A DNA stretch of 32,002 bases from a virus. Both the position numbers and the translations under genes were made by a program. The stretch lies in the IMG/VR virus record IMGVR_UViG_3300021962_000390, positions 1 to 32,002 of that record. One strand, 5' to 3'. Numbering within the stretch: the stretch's first letter is position 1; the number at the start of each line of letters is the position of its first letter. A model generated the notes under the pieces. The model was not told where the DNA came from. It did no database searches and was given only the letters and a program-made list of their open reading frames with translations. Shown one piece after another: positions 22,520-29,295 of this stretch.

Positions 22520-24751
22520 GTGGCCTACGGCGACGACATCACAGAGGGCATACCTTATACGCTTTCCAACCCTGCGGGATCTACAAACTATTCAGCAACA
22601 GGTGAAGCCTACGATATAGCTATTGCTGGCTTGCCATTCTTCTTAATGAATAGTGACGACTCACCTTATCGTCGTGTAACAGCCCAGTACCGTAAGCAAC
22701 AGATTGACCAGAGCCGTGAGCCTGGTGAGCAGACGCTTACTGGTTGGTGGCTACGTAGCCAAAGCTCATTCCACTTTGGACAAGGCATCAAGTTCTTTGA
22801 GCCTATCCAGGATGAGTCATTGCGCTTTCAGTACACAGAGTCCAAAGGTATTGATGTCTGGACCAAGGGACAGGCAACATTGCTCAAAGATGTAGATGGT
22901 GGCATCCATACAACCACTGGTGGGCTGCAAGCTAGTGGCCGTCCTAACCAGATGCTTCGTTCTATCAAATGGACTAAGCCAACATACACAGGTGCTACTA
23001 CTACCAATACATACAACGGTGTATTGCTGCTTGATGAGTATGACGTGGATAAGATCTATCCGCGTATCACTGCATCTGTTAACAACAAGGCTCTGACTTC
23101 TAACGTAGCTACACTGACTACAACTGCAGCACACGGCCTAGCAGTAGGTATGGAAATCACAGTCTCAGGAGTAGATGCAACCTTTAATGGTGATTACACG
23201 ATCACTACGGTTCCTACTGCTACAACCTTTACCTATGCCAAGACTGCAACGAATGTAACCTCTACACCAGTTTCACCTGTTGGTACTGTCTACTCAGAGG
23301 TAACCCACTTTATTGATTACAACGCAGGCGTAGATGACCCAGTTTATGCCATCTGTGATGATGGAACCTATGCCTACTGGGTAACCAACCAGACATCAGG
23401 TGGTGCTAACAAGATCCACGTCTATAAGAAGTTGCTATCAGATGATTCAAGCGTTTCACCTACCTTGATGTTCAATGCCACAGGTATTGTGGTAACTAAC
23501 GCTGTTATAGAATTTACAAAAGAGCGTCTGGTTATGGCTGCAAACAACAAGGTTTATGAGTTTGCAACCACTGCAACATCACTACCAACTGCTGTTTATA
23601 CACACCCAACAGATAACTTTACCTATACCAGCATCACTTCATCTGGTGCTGCAATCTACTTAGCAGGTTATACCAACATCCAGTCAACTATCCAGAAGTT
23701 TACCTTGACTACTGCTGGTGCTATGCCTACTTTGACCTCTGCTATCACAGCAGCAGAACTGCCAGTAGGTGAGATCGTATTTAAGATTGCTTACTACCTT
23801 GGCAATATGGCTATTGGAACTAGCCAAGGTATGCGTATGGCAGATGTCAATTCACTTGATGGTTCTATTACCTACGGTGCTTTAGTCTTTGAATCAGATC
23901 AGCCAGTCTATGACTTTGCTTTCCGTGATAGATACATCTGGGCAGCATCTGGCGTTGATGGTCAGGTAGGTGTAACCCGTGTAGATATGGGTCAACCATT
24001 AGGTAACCTACTGTTTCCTTATGCCTGGGACTTGTATGACCCAAATGACGCACTAGGTCACTACACGACATCTTGTGCTTTCCTTGGAGATACCAACCGC
24101 CTAGCGTTTTGTAACGCTGGCAACGGTTCAAATGGCTATGTCTACATAGAGTCAGCAACTACCCTGATTGCAGAAGGAACTATCCGTACAGGATATGTAC
24201 GCTACAACACACTAGAACTGAAGATCTTTAAGTTGATGCAAGCTCGTGTAGATACCGTCAATGGTGGACTCTACATTGACTCTATTGACTATGCCGATAA
24301 CTACTTCCGCATTGGTACCTTTGCACAAGAGGCATCTGTACCAGAGGTTAACATCAACTATCCTCAAGCATCTCAAGAGTACCTTGGCTTCCAGTTCACC
24401 TTGGTGCGCTCAACAACTGATACATCTAAGGGACCATTGTTTACTGGTTACCAGATCAAGGCTCTGCCTGCTATCCCACGTCAGCGACTTATCCAGTATC
24501 CACTGTCTTGCTACGACCACGAATCAGATCACTTCGGCGTAGAGATTGGCTATGAAGGTTCAGCATACTTCCGTATGAGCCAGCTTGAATCTATTGAAAA
24601 CGTAGGTGACACCATCCGTGTTGAAGACTTCAGAACTGGTGAGTCCTACATTGGACTTATCGAAGAGTTGGACTTTAGAAATAGCACACCATCGGATAAG
24701 CGATTCACCGGCTATGGTGGAACGCTCTTAGTGACAATCAGGACGGTATGA
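22520..24751 (+). CDS. Large beta-rich tail protein, nozzle-like (743 aa)
   Basis: The start is GTG 22520 with AAGGAG at 22509-22514. The 743-aa product begins MAYGDDITEGIPYTLSNPAG and is beta-rich throughout, with a propeller-like central part (DDGTYAYWVTNQTSGGANKIHVYKK segment and later repeats). The C-terminus contains HFGVEIGYEGSAYFRM, FRTGESYIGLIEELDF and ends TIRTV. Residues ~182-262 hold the AHGLAVGMEITVSG beta module also found in the capsid protein. As the longest tail gene outside the internal proteins, it may be the nozzle (tail tubular B-like) or a large minor tail protein. It is the last structural gene before lysis. Confidence 0.7.
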   Translation: MAYGDDITEGIPYTLSNPAGSTNYSATGEAYDIAIAGLPFFLMNSDDSPYRRVTAQYRKQQIDQSREPGEQTLTGWWLRSQSSFHFGQGIKFFEPIQDESLRFQYTESKGIDVWTKGQATLLKDVDGGIHTTTGGLQASGRPNQMLRSIKWTKPTYTGATTTNTYNGVLLLDEYDVDKIYPRITASVNNKALTSNVATLTTTAAHGLAVGMEITVSGVDATFNGDYTITTVPTATTFTYAKTATNVTSTPVSPVGTVYSEVTHFIDYNAGVDDPVYAICDDGTYAYWVTNQTSGGANKIHVYKKLLSDDSSVSPTLMFNATGIVVTNAVIEFTKERLVMAANNKVYEFATTATSLPTAVYTHPTDNFTYTSITSSGAAIYLAGYTNIQSTIQKFTLTTAGAMPTLTSAITAAELPVGEIVFKIAYYLGNMAIGTSQGMRMADVNSLDGSITYGALVFESDQPVYDFAFRDRYIWAASGVDGQVGVTRVDMGQPLGNLLFPYAWDLYDPNDALGHYTTSCAFLGDTNRLAFCNAGNGSNGYVYIESATTLIAEGTIRTGYVRYNTLELKIFKLMQARVDTVNGGLYIDSIDYADNYFRIGTFAQEASVPEVNINYPQASQEYLGFQFTLVRSTTDTSKGPLFTGYQIKALPAIPRQRLIQYPLSCYDHESDHFGVEIGYEGSAYFRMSQLESIENVGDTIRVEDFRTGESYIGLIEELDFRNSTPSDKRFTGYGGTLLVTIRTV

Positions 24752-24963
24752 TGACAGCACAAGACTACGCAACAATAGCCGTAGCCGTATGTACAATAGT
24801 GGGAGCCTTTGCTACTGCAGTGCGCTGGTTAGTTAAGCATTATCTTAATGAGCTTAAGCCTAACTCTGGCTCAAGCCTTAAAGATTCTGTCATTAGACTA
24901 GAAGAAAAAGTAGAGATCCTGTATCAGATTATGATTCAAAAAGGAAGAGATGAACAACGATGA
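24748..24963 (+). CDS. Small membrane protein, holin-like (71 aa)
   Basis: ATG 24748 overlaps the previous stop (ATGA); a second ATG follows at 24751. One hydrophobic segment spans residues ~7-29 (YATIAVAVCTIVGAFATAV). A basic boundary (RWLVKHYLNELK) and a coiled-coil C-terminus (SVIRLEEKVEILYQIM) follow. One membrane span plus a cytoplasmic helix, immediately before the endolysin, fits a class III-type holin or holin accessory protein. It overlaps the endolysin start, so the two are co-translated. The product could instead be a membrane anchor of unknown role. Confidence 0.65.
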   Translation: MMTAQDYATIAVAVCTIVGAFATAVRWLVKHYLNELKPNSGSSLKDSVIRLEEKVEILYQIMIQKGRDEQR

Positions 24964-25433
24964 AGCCTGTTGCCAAGAAAGCCACGCCTGCCGCTATTGC
25001 TGTCCTTCGACAAGCCACAGCATTGAGGCCATTACGCAAGAAAGCCTCGGATGGATTGCTACCGAGCAAGGCACACATCCATCAGAATCCTAATTCAGAT
25101 CACAATACTGGATTCGCAGTAGACCTAACACACGATAAGTTGGGTGGTATTGATTGCTATAACATCTTTGAAGAACTAAAAGCAGACAAGCGTGTTAAGT
25201 ATCTTATTTTCCAGGGCAAGATCTGGTCAGCAGAACGTGCCTCAGAAGGCGACCGTGAATACACAGGTTCCAATAAGCACAACAAGCATCTTCACATCTC
25301 AATCAAAGAAGGATGTGGAGACGACACTTCCCCGTGGTTCCCTTGGTTGGGAACACCAAAAGTTGTCGCAAAGGTAAAGGCAGCAGTTAAGCGTTTACCA
25401 AAGAAGAAAGAACCAACAAGTCCAAAGGAGTAA
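24960..25433 (+). CDS. Endolysin, M15-like peptidase
   Basis: ATG 24960 overlaps the previous stop. The 157-aa protein has SDHNTGFAVDLTHD with H48 and D55, and KHLHISIKEG with H110 and H112. Together these are the Zn-binding HxxGxAxD and HxH pattern of M15/VanY-type D-Ala-D-Ala peptidases and related actinophage lysins. It would cut the peptide part of host peptidoglycan. N-terminal (residues 1-45) and C-terminal (residues ~125-157) regions are strongly basic (KVKAAVKRLPKKKE). No separate wall-binding domain and no signal peptide are present, so export needs a holin. The position between two membrane proteins completes a lysis cassette. Confidence 0.85.
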   Translation: MKPVAKKATPAAIAVLRQATALRPLRKKASDGLLPSKAHIHQNPNSDHNTGFAVDLTHDKLGGIDCYNIFEELKADKRVKYLIFQGKIWSAERASEGDREYTGSNKHNKHLHISIKEGCGDDTSPWFPWLGTPKVVAKVKAAVKRLPKKKEPTSPKE

Positions 25434-25435
25434 CA

Positions 25436-25627
25436 ATGGATAAGAACAAGTTAAAGGCAATCGCAGCAACGTACCTACGTGCTGGTATTGCATCAGTAAT
25501 CGCTTTGTATCTTGCAGGCGTAACAGATCCAAAGGCTTTAGCATCAGCAGCACTTGCTGCAGTTGCAGGTCCACTGCTTAAGGCATTGGATCCAAAGGCT
25601 GTAGAGTTTGGTCGTGGGTCTAAGTAA
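25436..25627 (+). CDS. Holin-like membrane protein (63 aa)
   Basis: ATG 25436 has AAAGGAG just upstream (inside the end of the lysin gene). The product has a hydrophobic stretch AGIASVIALYLAGV (residues ~16-29), a turn with DPK, and a second Ala-rich hydrophobic stretch ALASAALAAVAGPLL (~34-48). It ends with a basic/acidic tail EFGRGSK. Two spans and a size near 63 aa fit short actinophage holins. The strong terminator after its stop marks it as the last late gene. Confidence 0.75.
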   Translation: MDKNKLKAIAATYLRAGIASVIALYLAGVTDPKALASAALAAVAGPLLKALDPKAVEFGRGSK

Positions 25628-25646
25628 CCCATAGCGCGAGGCAAAC

Positions 25647-25684
25647 AGGAGGTCGGTCCCTACGGGGACCGGCCTTCTTTTTTT
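25647..25684 (+). terminator. Intrinsic terminator of the late operon (UACG tetraloop)
   Basis: Positions 25647-25660 pair with 25665-25678 as a 14-bp stem with two G-U wobbles. The loop TACG at 25661-25664 is closed by C-G, giving a UNCG-class, unusually stable tetraloop. A run of seven T follows (25678-25684). This is a textbook rho-independent terminator on the plus strand, 20 bp after the holin-like gene. On the minus strand the structure follows the stop of the convergent gene but lacks a comparable T-run, so it may be only partly bidirectional. Confidence 0.9.
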
Positions 25685-25985
25685 ATGCCACTTTGTCGGA
25701 AGGGCAGGGAACTACTACTAGATTCCCACAGTTTACACAGGTAGCATCAAGGAAGTACCAGACCAGTTCATAGTCCTCAAAGGATGCCATAACGTTGAAC
25801 ACCTGAGAGCCACACGGACAGATGTGGATGGGTCCTAAACCCCGCAGATCGGCTCCAAAAGGCTCAGGAAGGGCATTCCTACGCCATCTAAACGATGGCA
25901 GGATTGGTAGACGGAACCGCACAGTTACTGTACGGTTGGTACCACTGCGCCCTTTGAGGGCGCCCGTCTGTTTAATTCGCCTCAC
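25683..25985 (-). CDS. Zn-ribbon protein, the only minus-strand gene (up to 100 aa)
   Basis: The minus-strand frame ends at TAA (25685-25683) and opens at GTG 25985 (100 aa) or GTG 25922 (79 aa). The C-terminal half is conserved-looking: LPEPFGADLRGLGPIHICPC, then SFEDYELVWYFLDATCVNCG and VVPCPSDK. Cys pairs at C56/C58 and C83/C86 (plus C94) form a probable zinc ribbon of a type I recognise from actinophages. The longer start has TACAAT seven bases upstream (leaderless initiation). The shorter start would leave the inverted-repeat cluster untranslated. Being alone on this strand suggests early or regulatory expression. Function is unknown; DNA or RNA contact is a guess. Confidence 0.65.
   Translation of the reverse strand: MRRIKQTGALKGRSGTNRTVTVRFRLPILPSFRWRRNALPEPFGADLRGLGPIHICPCGSQVFNVMASFEDYELVWYFLDATCVNCGNLVVVPCPSDKVA
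25909..25969. other. Possible three-way-junction RNA element
   Basis: AGACGG (25909-25914) pairs with CCGTCT (25964-25969). Immediately inside are two hairpins. The first is 25915-25924 with 25928-25937, loop TTA, 10 bp with one C/A mismatch on plus that becomes G-U on minus. The second is GCGCCCT 25947-25953 with AGGGCGC 25957-25963, loop TTG. Both abut the outer stem with no unpaired base, and a 9-nt linker joins them. Further hairpins lie just left (25883-25888/25894-25899 and 25866-25870/25876-25880). This layout looks like a folded RNA. Strand is uncertain, and it overlaps the start region of the minus-strand gene. Confidence 0.45.
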
Positions 25986-25992
25986 GGCTCAT

Positions 25993-25998
25993 ATTGTA
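25993..25998 (-). promoter_or_regulatory. Minus-strand -10 box (TACAAT)
   Basis: TACAAT on the minus strand (25998 to 25993) ends seven bases before GTG 25985. This is the distance expected if transcription begins at the start codon, as in leaderless actinobacterial mRNAs. The best -35-like hexamer (TTGCGT, at about 26023-26018) is 19 bases upstream, a loose fit. Confidence 0.35.
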
Positions 25999-26009
25999 AT
26001 GCCCAGTAG

Positions 26010-26025
26010 CGTTGCTTACGCAACG
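26010..26025. repeat. Inverted repeat in the divergent intergenic region
   Basis: CGTTGC (26010-26015) and GCAACG (26020-26025) are perfectly complementary around TTAC. The site lies between the two divergent -10 boxes, where a repressor or activator operator would be expected. It could instead be a small RNA hairpin. Confidence 0.4.
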
Positions 26026-26038
26026 ACACGCCGAGGAC

Positions 26039-26055
26039 TGGTATGCTCTCTGGTA
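26039..26055 (+). promoter_or_regulatory. Extended -10 promoter for the Ntn-hydrolase operon (leaderless)
   Basis: TGGTATGCT at 26039-26047 is an extended -10 (TG-n-TATGCT) ending seven bases before ATG 26055. Transcription would then begin at the A of the start codon. No strong -35 is seen, which an extended -10 can tolerate. The alternative ATG 26043 lies inside this box and would need an upstream transcript; GAGGA at 26033-26037 could serve it. Confidence 0.45.
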
Positions 26056-26612
26056 TGACAACAATCGCGGCACTTGAGGGAATTGATTACGCTGTTTTAG
26101 TAGCTGACTCACAGATCACCGAGGACAATCTAGTAACACTTGCCACCAGTACGCCCAAGATTATCGAGGTCGGCAAGTATCTCATTGGTATCTCTGGTGA
26201 CACTAGGCCCGGTGACATCCTTGCATACAACTGGAAGCCACCGCTCTATCGTGGTGAGGACCCAGCCCAGTTTATGGGAAAGAAAGTTATACCCAGTATC
26301 AACCAAGCATTTACCGACAATAACTACGACTACAACAAGGTGGACAAAGATGGTGGCTTCGATTATCTCATTGCTTTTAACGGCAATATCTTTCGCATTG
26401 CTTGTGATCTCTCTTTTTTCCAAGCAAATCACGGAGCGTACGGCATTGGTTCTGGTGGTCAGCTCGCTCTTGGCTACCTGTATTCAATTGTCAAACCTGA
26501 TATGGACTTAGCCTTTGCAAAAAGACACGCCCGTCGTGCCGTTGATATCGCTTCGGTGCTTGACGCTAACACTGGCAAGCCTTTACAGTTAGTAGTACAA
26601 GAAAGACTCTAG
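26055..26612 (+). CDS. Proteasome/HslV-like Ntn hydrolase
   Basis: With ATG 26055 the product is 185 aa, close to HslV length. It begins MTTIAALEG; removal of Met would expose a Thr nucleophile. After Met removal, Asp falls at mature position 17 (ADSQIT) and Lys at 34 (TPKI), near the proteasomal Thr1/Asp17/Lys33 triad. GISGD and GIGSGGQLALG match the conserved inner strand and the SGG turn of proteasome beta subunits. It should therefore be a self-contained N-terminal-nucleophile peptidase or amidase. Starting at ATG 26043 instead would add MLSG as a four-residue leader. It is the first gene of the early block, after a divergent promoter region. The substrate is unknown. Confidence 0.8.
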   Translation: MTTIAALEGIDYAVLVADSQITEDNLVTLATSTPKIIEVGKYLIGISGDTRPGDILAYNWKPPLYRGEDPAQFMGKKVIPSINQAFTDNNYDYNKVDKDGGFDYLIAFNGNIFRIACDLSFFQANHGAYGIGSGGQLALGYLYSIVKPDMDLAFAKRHARRAVDIASVLDANTGKPLQLVVQERL

Positions 26613-26620
26613 GAGGAGTT

Positions 26621-26755
26621 ATGGCTGCAAAAGAAATAAGAATGGGTAAGTGGTTAACTTATGGTCGTGTATCTGGGTTTGCTATTGGGTTTAGCATTAA
26701 CAGATATTTTGTTGATGTGCAACTTGGGTTCTGGTATTTGGGATTTGAGTACTGA
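26621..26755 (+). CDS. Conserved small phage protein (44 aa)
   Basis: ATG 26621 has AGGAGG at 26611-26616. The product, MAAKEIRMGKWLTYGRVSGF followed by AIGFSINRYFVDVQLGFWYLGFEY, is aromatic-rich. It has alternating hydrophobic residues typical of a small two- or three-strand sheet. I recognise this IGFxIxRYxVxxxLGFWYxGxE style from phages of aquatic bacteria; no function is known. The stop overlaps the next ATG (TGATG). Confidence 0.65.
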   Translation: MAAKEIRMGKWLTYGRVSGFAIGFSINRYFVDVQLGFWYLGFEY

Positions 26756-26877
26756 TGGAAATTAAAATACAACCAATGACAGATGAATACGCTGCTCATT
26801 ACTTTTATCAGATGGGTTGGATGGCTTGTCGTCTAGCATACAAACTAGAGGAAGAGAAAACCAATGTCAGTAACTGA
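26755..26877 (+). CDS. Very small hypothetical protein (40 aa)
   Basis: ATG 26755 overlaps the previous TGA. The 40-aa product (MEIKIQPMTDEYAAHYFYQM, then GWMACRLAYKLEEEK) looks like one amphipathic helix. Its last 14 bases overlap the nuclease gene and contain AGAGGAAGAGAAAA upstream of that gene's ATG. Tight packing supports translation, but no function is recognised. It could be mainly a coupling ORF for the nuclease. Confidence 0.5.
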   Translation: MEIKIQPMTDEYAAHYFYQMGWMACRLAYKLEEEKTNVSN

Positions 26878-27811
26878 CCCCAAGGAACTGCTACTCACCG
26901 CTCTTAAGGCAGGAGACGCAAAGCGTTCACGATCTACTCAGGTACAGATCGGGCCATCAGAGGTAGGTGGCTGTCGTCGTAAGGTGTGGTATCGCCTTAA
27001 CAACCAGCCAGAAACTAATGACCACGAATTAAAGTTAGCAGCCATTATGGGTACTGCTATCCACGCAGAAATTGAGAAGGCGTTAGCAGATAATCCAGAT
27101 GTGCTGATTGAAACTGAAGTTGAATACAACGGTATGAAAGCACACGTTGACTGCTTTGTACCTGGTACCGGTGATGTGATTGACTGGAAGACAAGCAAGG
27201 TCCGGAACCTTTCTTACTTTCCATCAACGCAACAACGGTGGCAGGTACAGCTTTATGGCTACCTCCTAGCAAATAACGGCTATGCGGTCAACCGAGTGTC
27301 ACTGGTAGCAATTGCCAGGGACGGGGACGAACGCGATGTCAAGGTTCACACCGAAGACTACGATGAGTCCATTGCACTAGAGGCACTCGGTTGGCTAGCG
27401 GCTGTTAAAGAAAGTAAAGAGGCGCCAGCACCTGAGAAGGATGCAAGTTACTGTCAGCATTACTGCAAGTTCTATGATGCTACCGGTGAGATGGGATGCG
27501 TTGGTCTAAAAAAAGAACGTACGTCAGTCAGTGAGGTAATCATTACTGACGTAGATATTGACAAGAACGCACTGTTGTACTTACAGTTAGCAGCACAAAT
27601 AAAAGAGTTAGAAAAGCAACAGGATTCTTTGAAGGCATCCTTTGAAGGAGTACTGGGTACTACTAATTCAGGTATCGAACTAAGTTGGACAACTGTTAAA
27701 GGGCGAGAGTCAGTTGACAGTGATGAGGTAGAAAAACTATTAGGGTTCGTCCCTAAGAAGGTAGGAGCTGAAAGCCAGCGACTATCTATAAAGCAAAGTG
27801 GAGGTAAGTAA
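26864..27811 (+). CDS. Cas4/RecB-like Fe-S nuclease (PD-(D/E)XK)
   Basis: This 315-aa product has C37 in GGCRRKVWY, the GTAIH motif with H67, D96 in HVDCF, D107-W-K109 as the catalytic D-x-K, and Q127-x3-Y131. It also has a Cys cluster C197, C201 and C212. This is the Cas4/AddB-type layout in which four Cys hold a 4Fe-4S cluster around a RecB-family nuclease core. All key residues are present. The C-terminal ~90 residues contain a coiled coil (YLQLAAQIKELEKQQDSLKA) not found in minimal Cas4. It is probably a 5'-3' or end-processing exonuclease for phage recombination or replication. No CRISPR array is present. The following Zn-ribbon gene may be its partner. Confidence 0.85.
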   Translation: MSVTDPKELLLTALKAGDAKRSRSTQVQIGPSEVGGCRRKVWYRLNNQPETNDHELKLAAIMGTAIHAEIEKALADNPDVLIETEVEYNGMKAHVDCFVPGTGDVIDWKTSKVRNLSYFPSTQQRWQVQLYGYLLANNGYAVNRVSLVAIARDGDERDVKVHTEDYDESIALEALGWLAAVKESKEAPAPEKDASYCQHYCKFYDATGEMGCVGLKKERTSVSEVIITDVDIDKNALLYLQLAAQIKELEKQQDSLKASFEGVLGTTNSGIELSWTTVKGRESVDSDEVEKLLGFVPKKVGAESQRLSIKQSGGK

Positions 27812-27812
27812 T

Positions 27813-28181
27813 ATGGCTACAGAAGGAACAAAGTTCCAGATCAATTACAAGTTAAATGATGGAACACTTATCAATCTTTACGCAGCGACAGTGCAGGAAC
27901 TAGAAGCAGGTCTTGCAGATATTTCTATGAACGCACTTAACATCCGTGCAACTGGTGCTGAACTCAACGGTGGTGCTGCTGTTACAGTTGCTGCAGTTGC
28001 TCAAGCATTTAATGCAACACCAGTACAGGCAGCACCTGCACAAGCAGGTAGCGGTAATGTTTGTAAGCACGGTCCTATGTCACTACGTTCAGGTGTAGGA
28101 CAAAAGGGTCCGTGGTCAGGCTATATGTGTGCAGCACCAAAGGGTGCGCCAGATAAGTGCGACACAATCTGGGTTAAATAA
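27813..28181 (+). CDS. Zn-ribbon protein, possible ssDNA-binding/recombination partner (122 aa)
   Basis: ATG 27813 is preferred over the in-frame GTG 27798 because GGAGGTAA at 27799-27806 lies ahead of it. Residues 1-55 form a beta/alpha domain (TKFQINYKLNDGTLINLYAA). A flexible Ala/Gln/Pro linker follows. The C-terminal ribbon has C84, H86, C106 and C116 (CKHGPM, GYMCAAPKGAPDKC). This pattern is common in actinophage genes next to RecB-like nucleases. A DNA-binding cofactor role is likely from context. The exact activity is unknown. Confidence 0.75.
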   Translation: MATEGTKFQINYKLNDGTLINLYAATVQELEAGLADISMNALNIRATGAELNGGAAVTVAAVAQAFNATPVQAAPAQAGSGNVCKHGPMSLRSGVGQKGPWSGYMCAAPKGAPDKCDTIWVK

Positions 28182-28184
28182 CTA

Positions 28185-28454
28185 ATGCGGGAGCCAAGTC
28201 AATACGAAGCTCCTAGTTGTGCAACAGTAGGCGGAGACTATTGGTTCCCTGAGAAAGAGTCAGGGGGCATTGGTCAGGCTGAAGCAAAACTTGCAAAGTC
28301 TATTTGCCATTCCTGCCCACACAAAGTTGAGTGTGCAGAGTGGGGAATCTATAACGAGTACCACGGAATCTGGGGTGGCCTTGCCGACCTAGATCGCAGA
28401 CGCATCCGCAGAGATCGTGGAATCAGATTGAATCAGGAGGACAGAAGTGCTTAA
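28185..28454 (+). CDS. WhiB-family Fe-S regulator
   Basis: This 89-aa product has C12, then C41-x2-C44-x5-C50, the four cluster ligands of WhiB proteins. It also has the GIWGG turn (residues 61-65) that contacts sigma factor region 4, and a basic tail (DLDRRRIRRDRG) for DNA. WhiB-like proteins are confined to Actinobacteria and their phages, so this gene identifies the host group. By analogy with phage WhiB proteins such as WhiB of TM4, it probably redirects host transcription or blocks superinfection. ATG 28185 lies four bases after the preceding stop. Its 3' end overlaps the ATPase gene; CAGGAGGA serves that gene. Confidence 0.9.
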   Translation: MREPSQYEAPSCATVGGDYWFPEKESGGIGQAEAKLAKSICHSCPHKVECAEWGIYNEYHGIWGGLADLDRRRIRRDRGIRLNQEDRSA

Positions 28455-29295
28455 CCTATCCCGTGCTTGGAGTGGTGTGCTTACCAAAGCAACACCATTG
28501 CCTGATGTATGGAGTGGGTTAGCAGCCGAAGGTATTAAGTTTCGCAGAGGCCAGGTATGTATGGTAGCTGCAGCACCTAATGCTGGTAAGTCTATGTTCG
28601 CACTGATCTATGCAATCAAAGCTAATGTTCCTACACTTTTCTTTTCCGCAGATACTGATACTACTACTGTAATGATGAGAGCTGTCTCGCATCTATCAGG
28701 TCACTCACAGGTGACAGTAGAGGCAAACCTTGCTAACGATAGTCAGTACTACAACGTACACTTCAAAAGACTTTCACATATCAAGTGGGTCTTTGATTCA
28801 TCTCCAAACATTGATGACTTGGAGTTAGAGATCAGAGCCTACGTTGAACTCTATGGACAGGCACCTGAGTTGATAGTCATTGATAACTTAATGAACATCA
28901 CCGCTGAGACGGACAACGAATGGGCAGGACTAAGAGCAATTATGATGGAGCTTCACGATATGGCACGCAAGACTGAGGCCTGTGTGATGGTGCTCCACCA
29001 CGTATCAGAACAGTCAGAGTATGGGTCACCTAGTAACCCACCTCATCGCAGATCAATTCACGGAAAGGTCAGTCAGTTACCTGCACTGATACTTACTCTT
29101 GGTTATGACCCTGGCCAAGCAACATTAAAGGTTGCAGCGGTAAAGAATAGATTTGGGCCACACACAGCAGATGGCAAGAAATATGCACAGCTTCTAGTAA
29201 ACTATGCAGCAGTACAGATATCGGACCAAAACGAGTTTGGTTGGATGTTAAGGAAAGATGCGATTGCAGGATACCAAGGAGGGTATAATGTCTGA
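28447..29295 (+). CDS. RecA-fold ATPase, DnaB-like helicase
   Basis: The start is GTG 28447 with CAGGAGGA at 28434-28441. The 282-aa product is a single RecA-fold domain. It has Walker A AAPNAGKS (K48, S49), strand LFFSAD, Walker B LIVIDNL (D146), VMVLHHVSE and an HGKVSQLP segment with a polar sensor. It lacks the N-terminal DnaB domain, so it resembles the short replicative-helicase ATPases of phages and plasmids (RepA or gp4-C type). With the split primase downstream, it likely forms the replisome motor. It overlaps the next gene by 8 nt. Confidence 0.82.
   Translation: MLNLSRAWSGVLTKATPLPDVWSGLAAEGIKFRRGQVCMVAAAPNAGKSMFALIYAIKANVPTLFFSADTDTTTVMMRAVSHLSGHSQVTVEANLANDSQYYNVHFKRLSHIKWVFDSSPNIDDLELEIRAYVELYGQAPELIVIDNLMNITAETDNEWAGLRAIMMELHDMARKTEACVMVLHHVSEQSEYGSPSNPPHRRSIHGKVSQLPALILTLGYDPGQATLKVAAVKNRFGPHTADGKKYAQLLVNYAAVQISDQNEFGWMLRKDAIAGYQGGYNV

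Noticed and set aside
25890-25985. A tRNA gene (ATTGGTAGACGG resembles a D-loop)
   Set aside because: No 7-nt anticodon loop with T33 and proper stem, no GTTCRA T-loop and no matching acceptor stem; the pairing fits a three-way junction instead.
25822-26058. Plus-strand open frame of 78 codons opposite the Zn-ribbon gene
   Set aside because: Arg-rich, no ribosome site or recognised motif; the minus-strand frame carries conserved-looking Cys pairs.
26864-27811. CRISPR-associated Cas4 implying a CRISPR locus
   Set aside because: No direct-repeat/spacer array or other cas gene is present; Cas4-like nucleases are common in phages without CRISPR.
29284-29289. TATAAT promoter box before ATG 29288
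   Set aside because: It lies in the spacer between a good Shine-Dalgarno and the start codon inside an operon, with no -35; the match is probably fortuitous.
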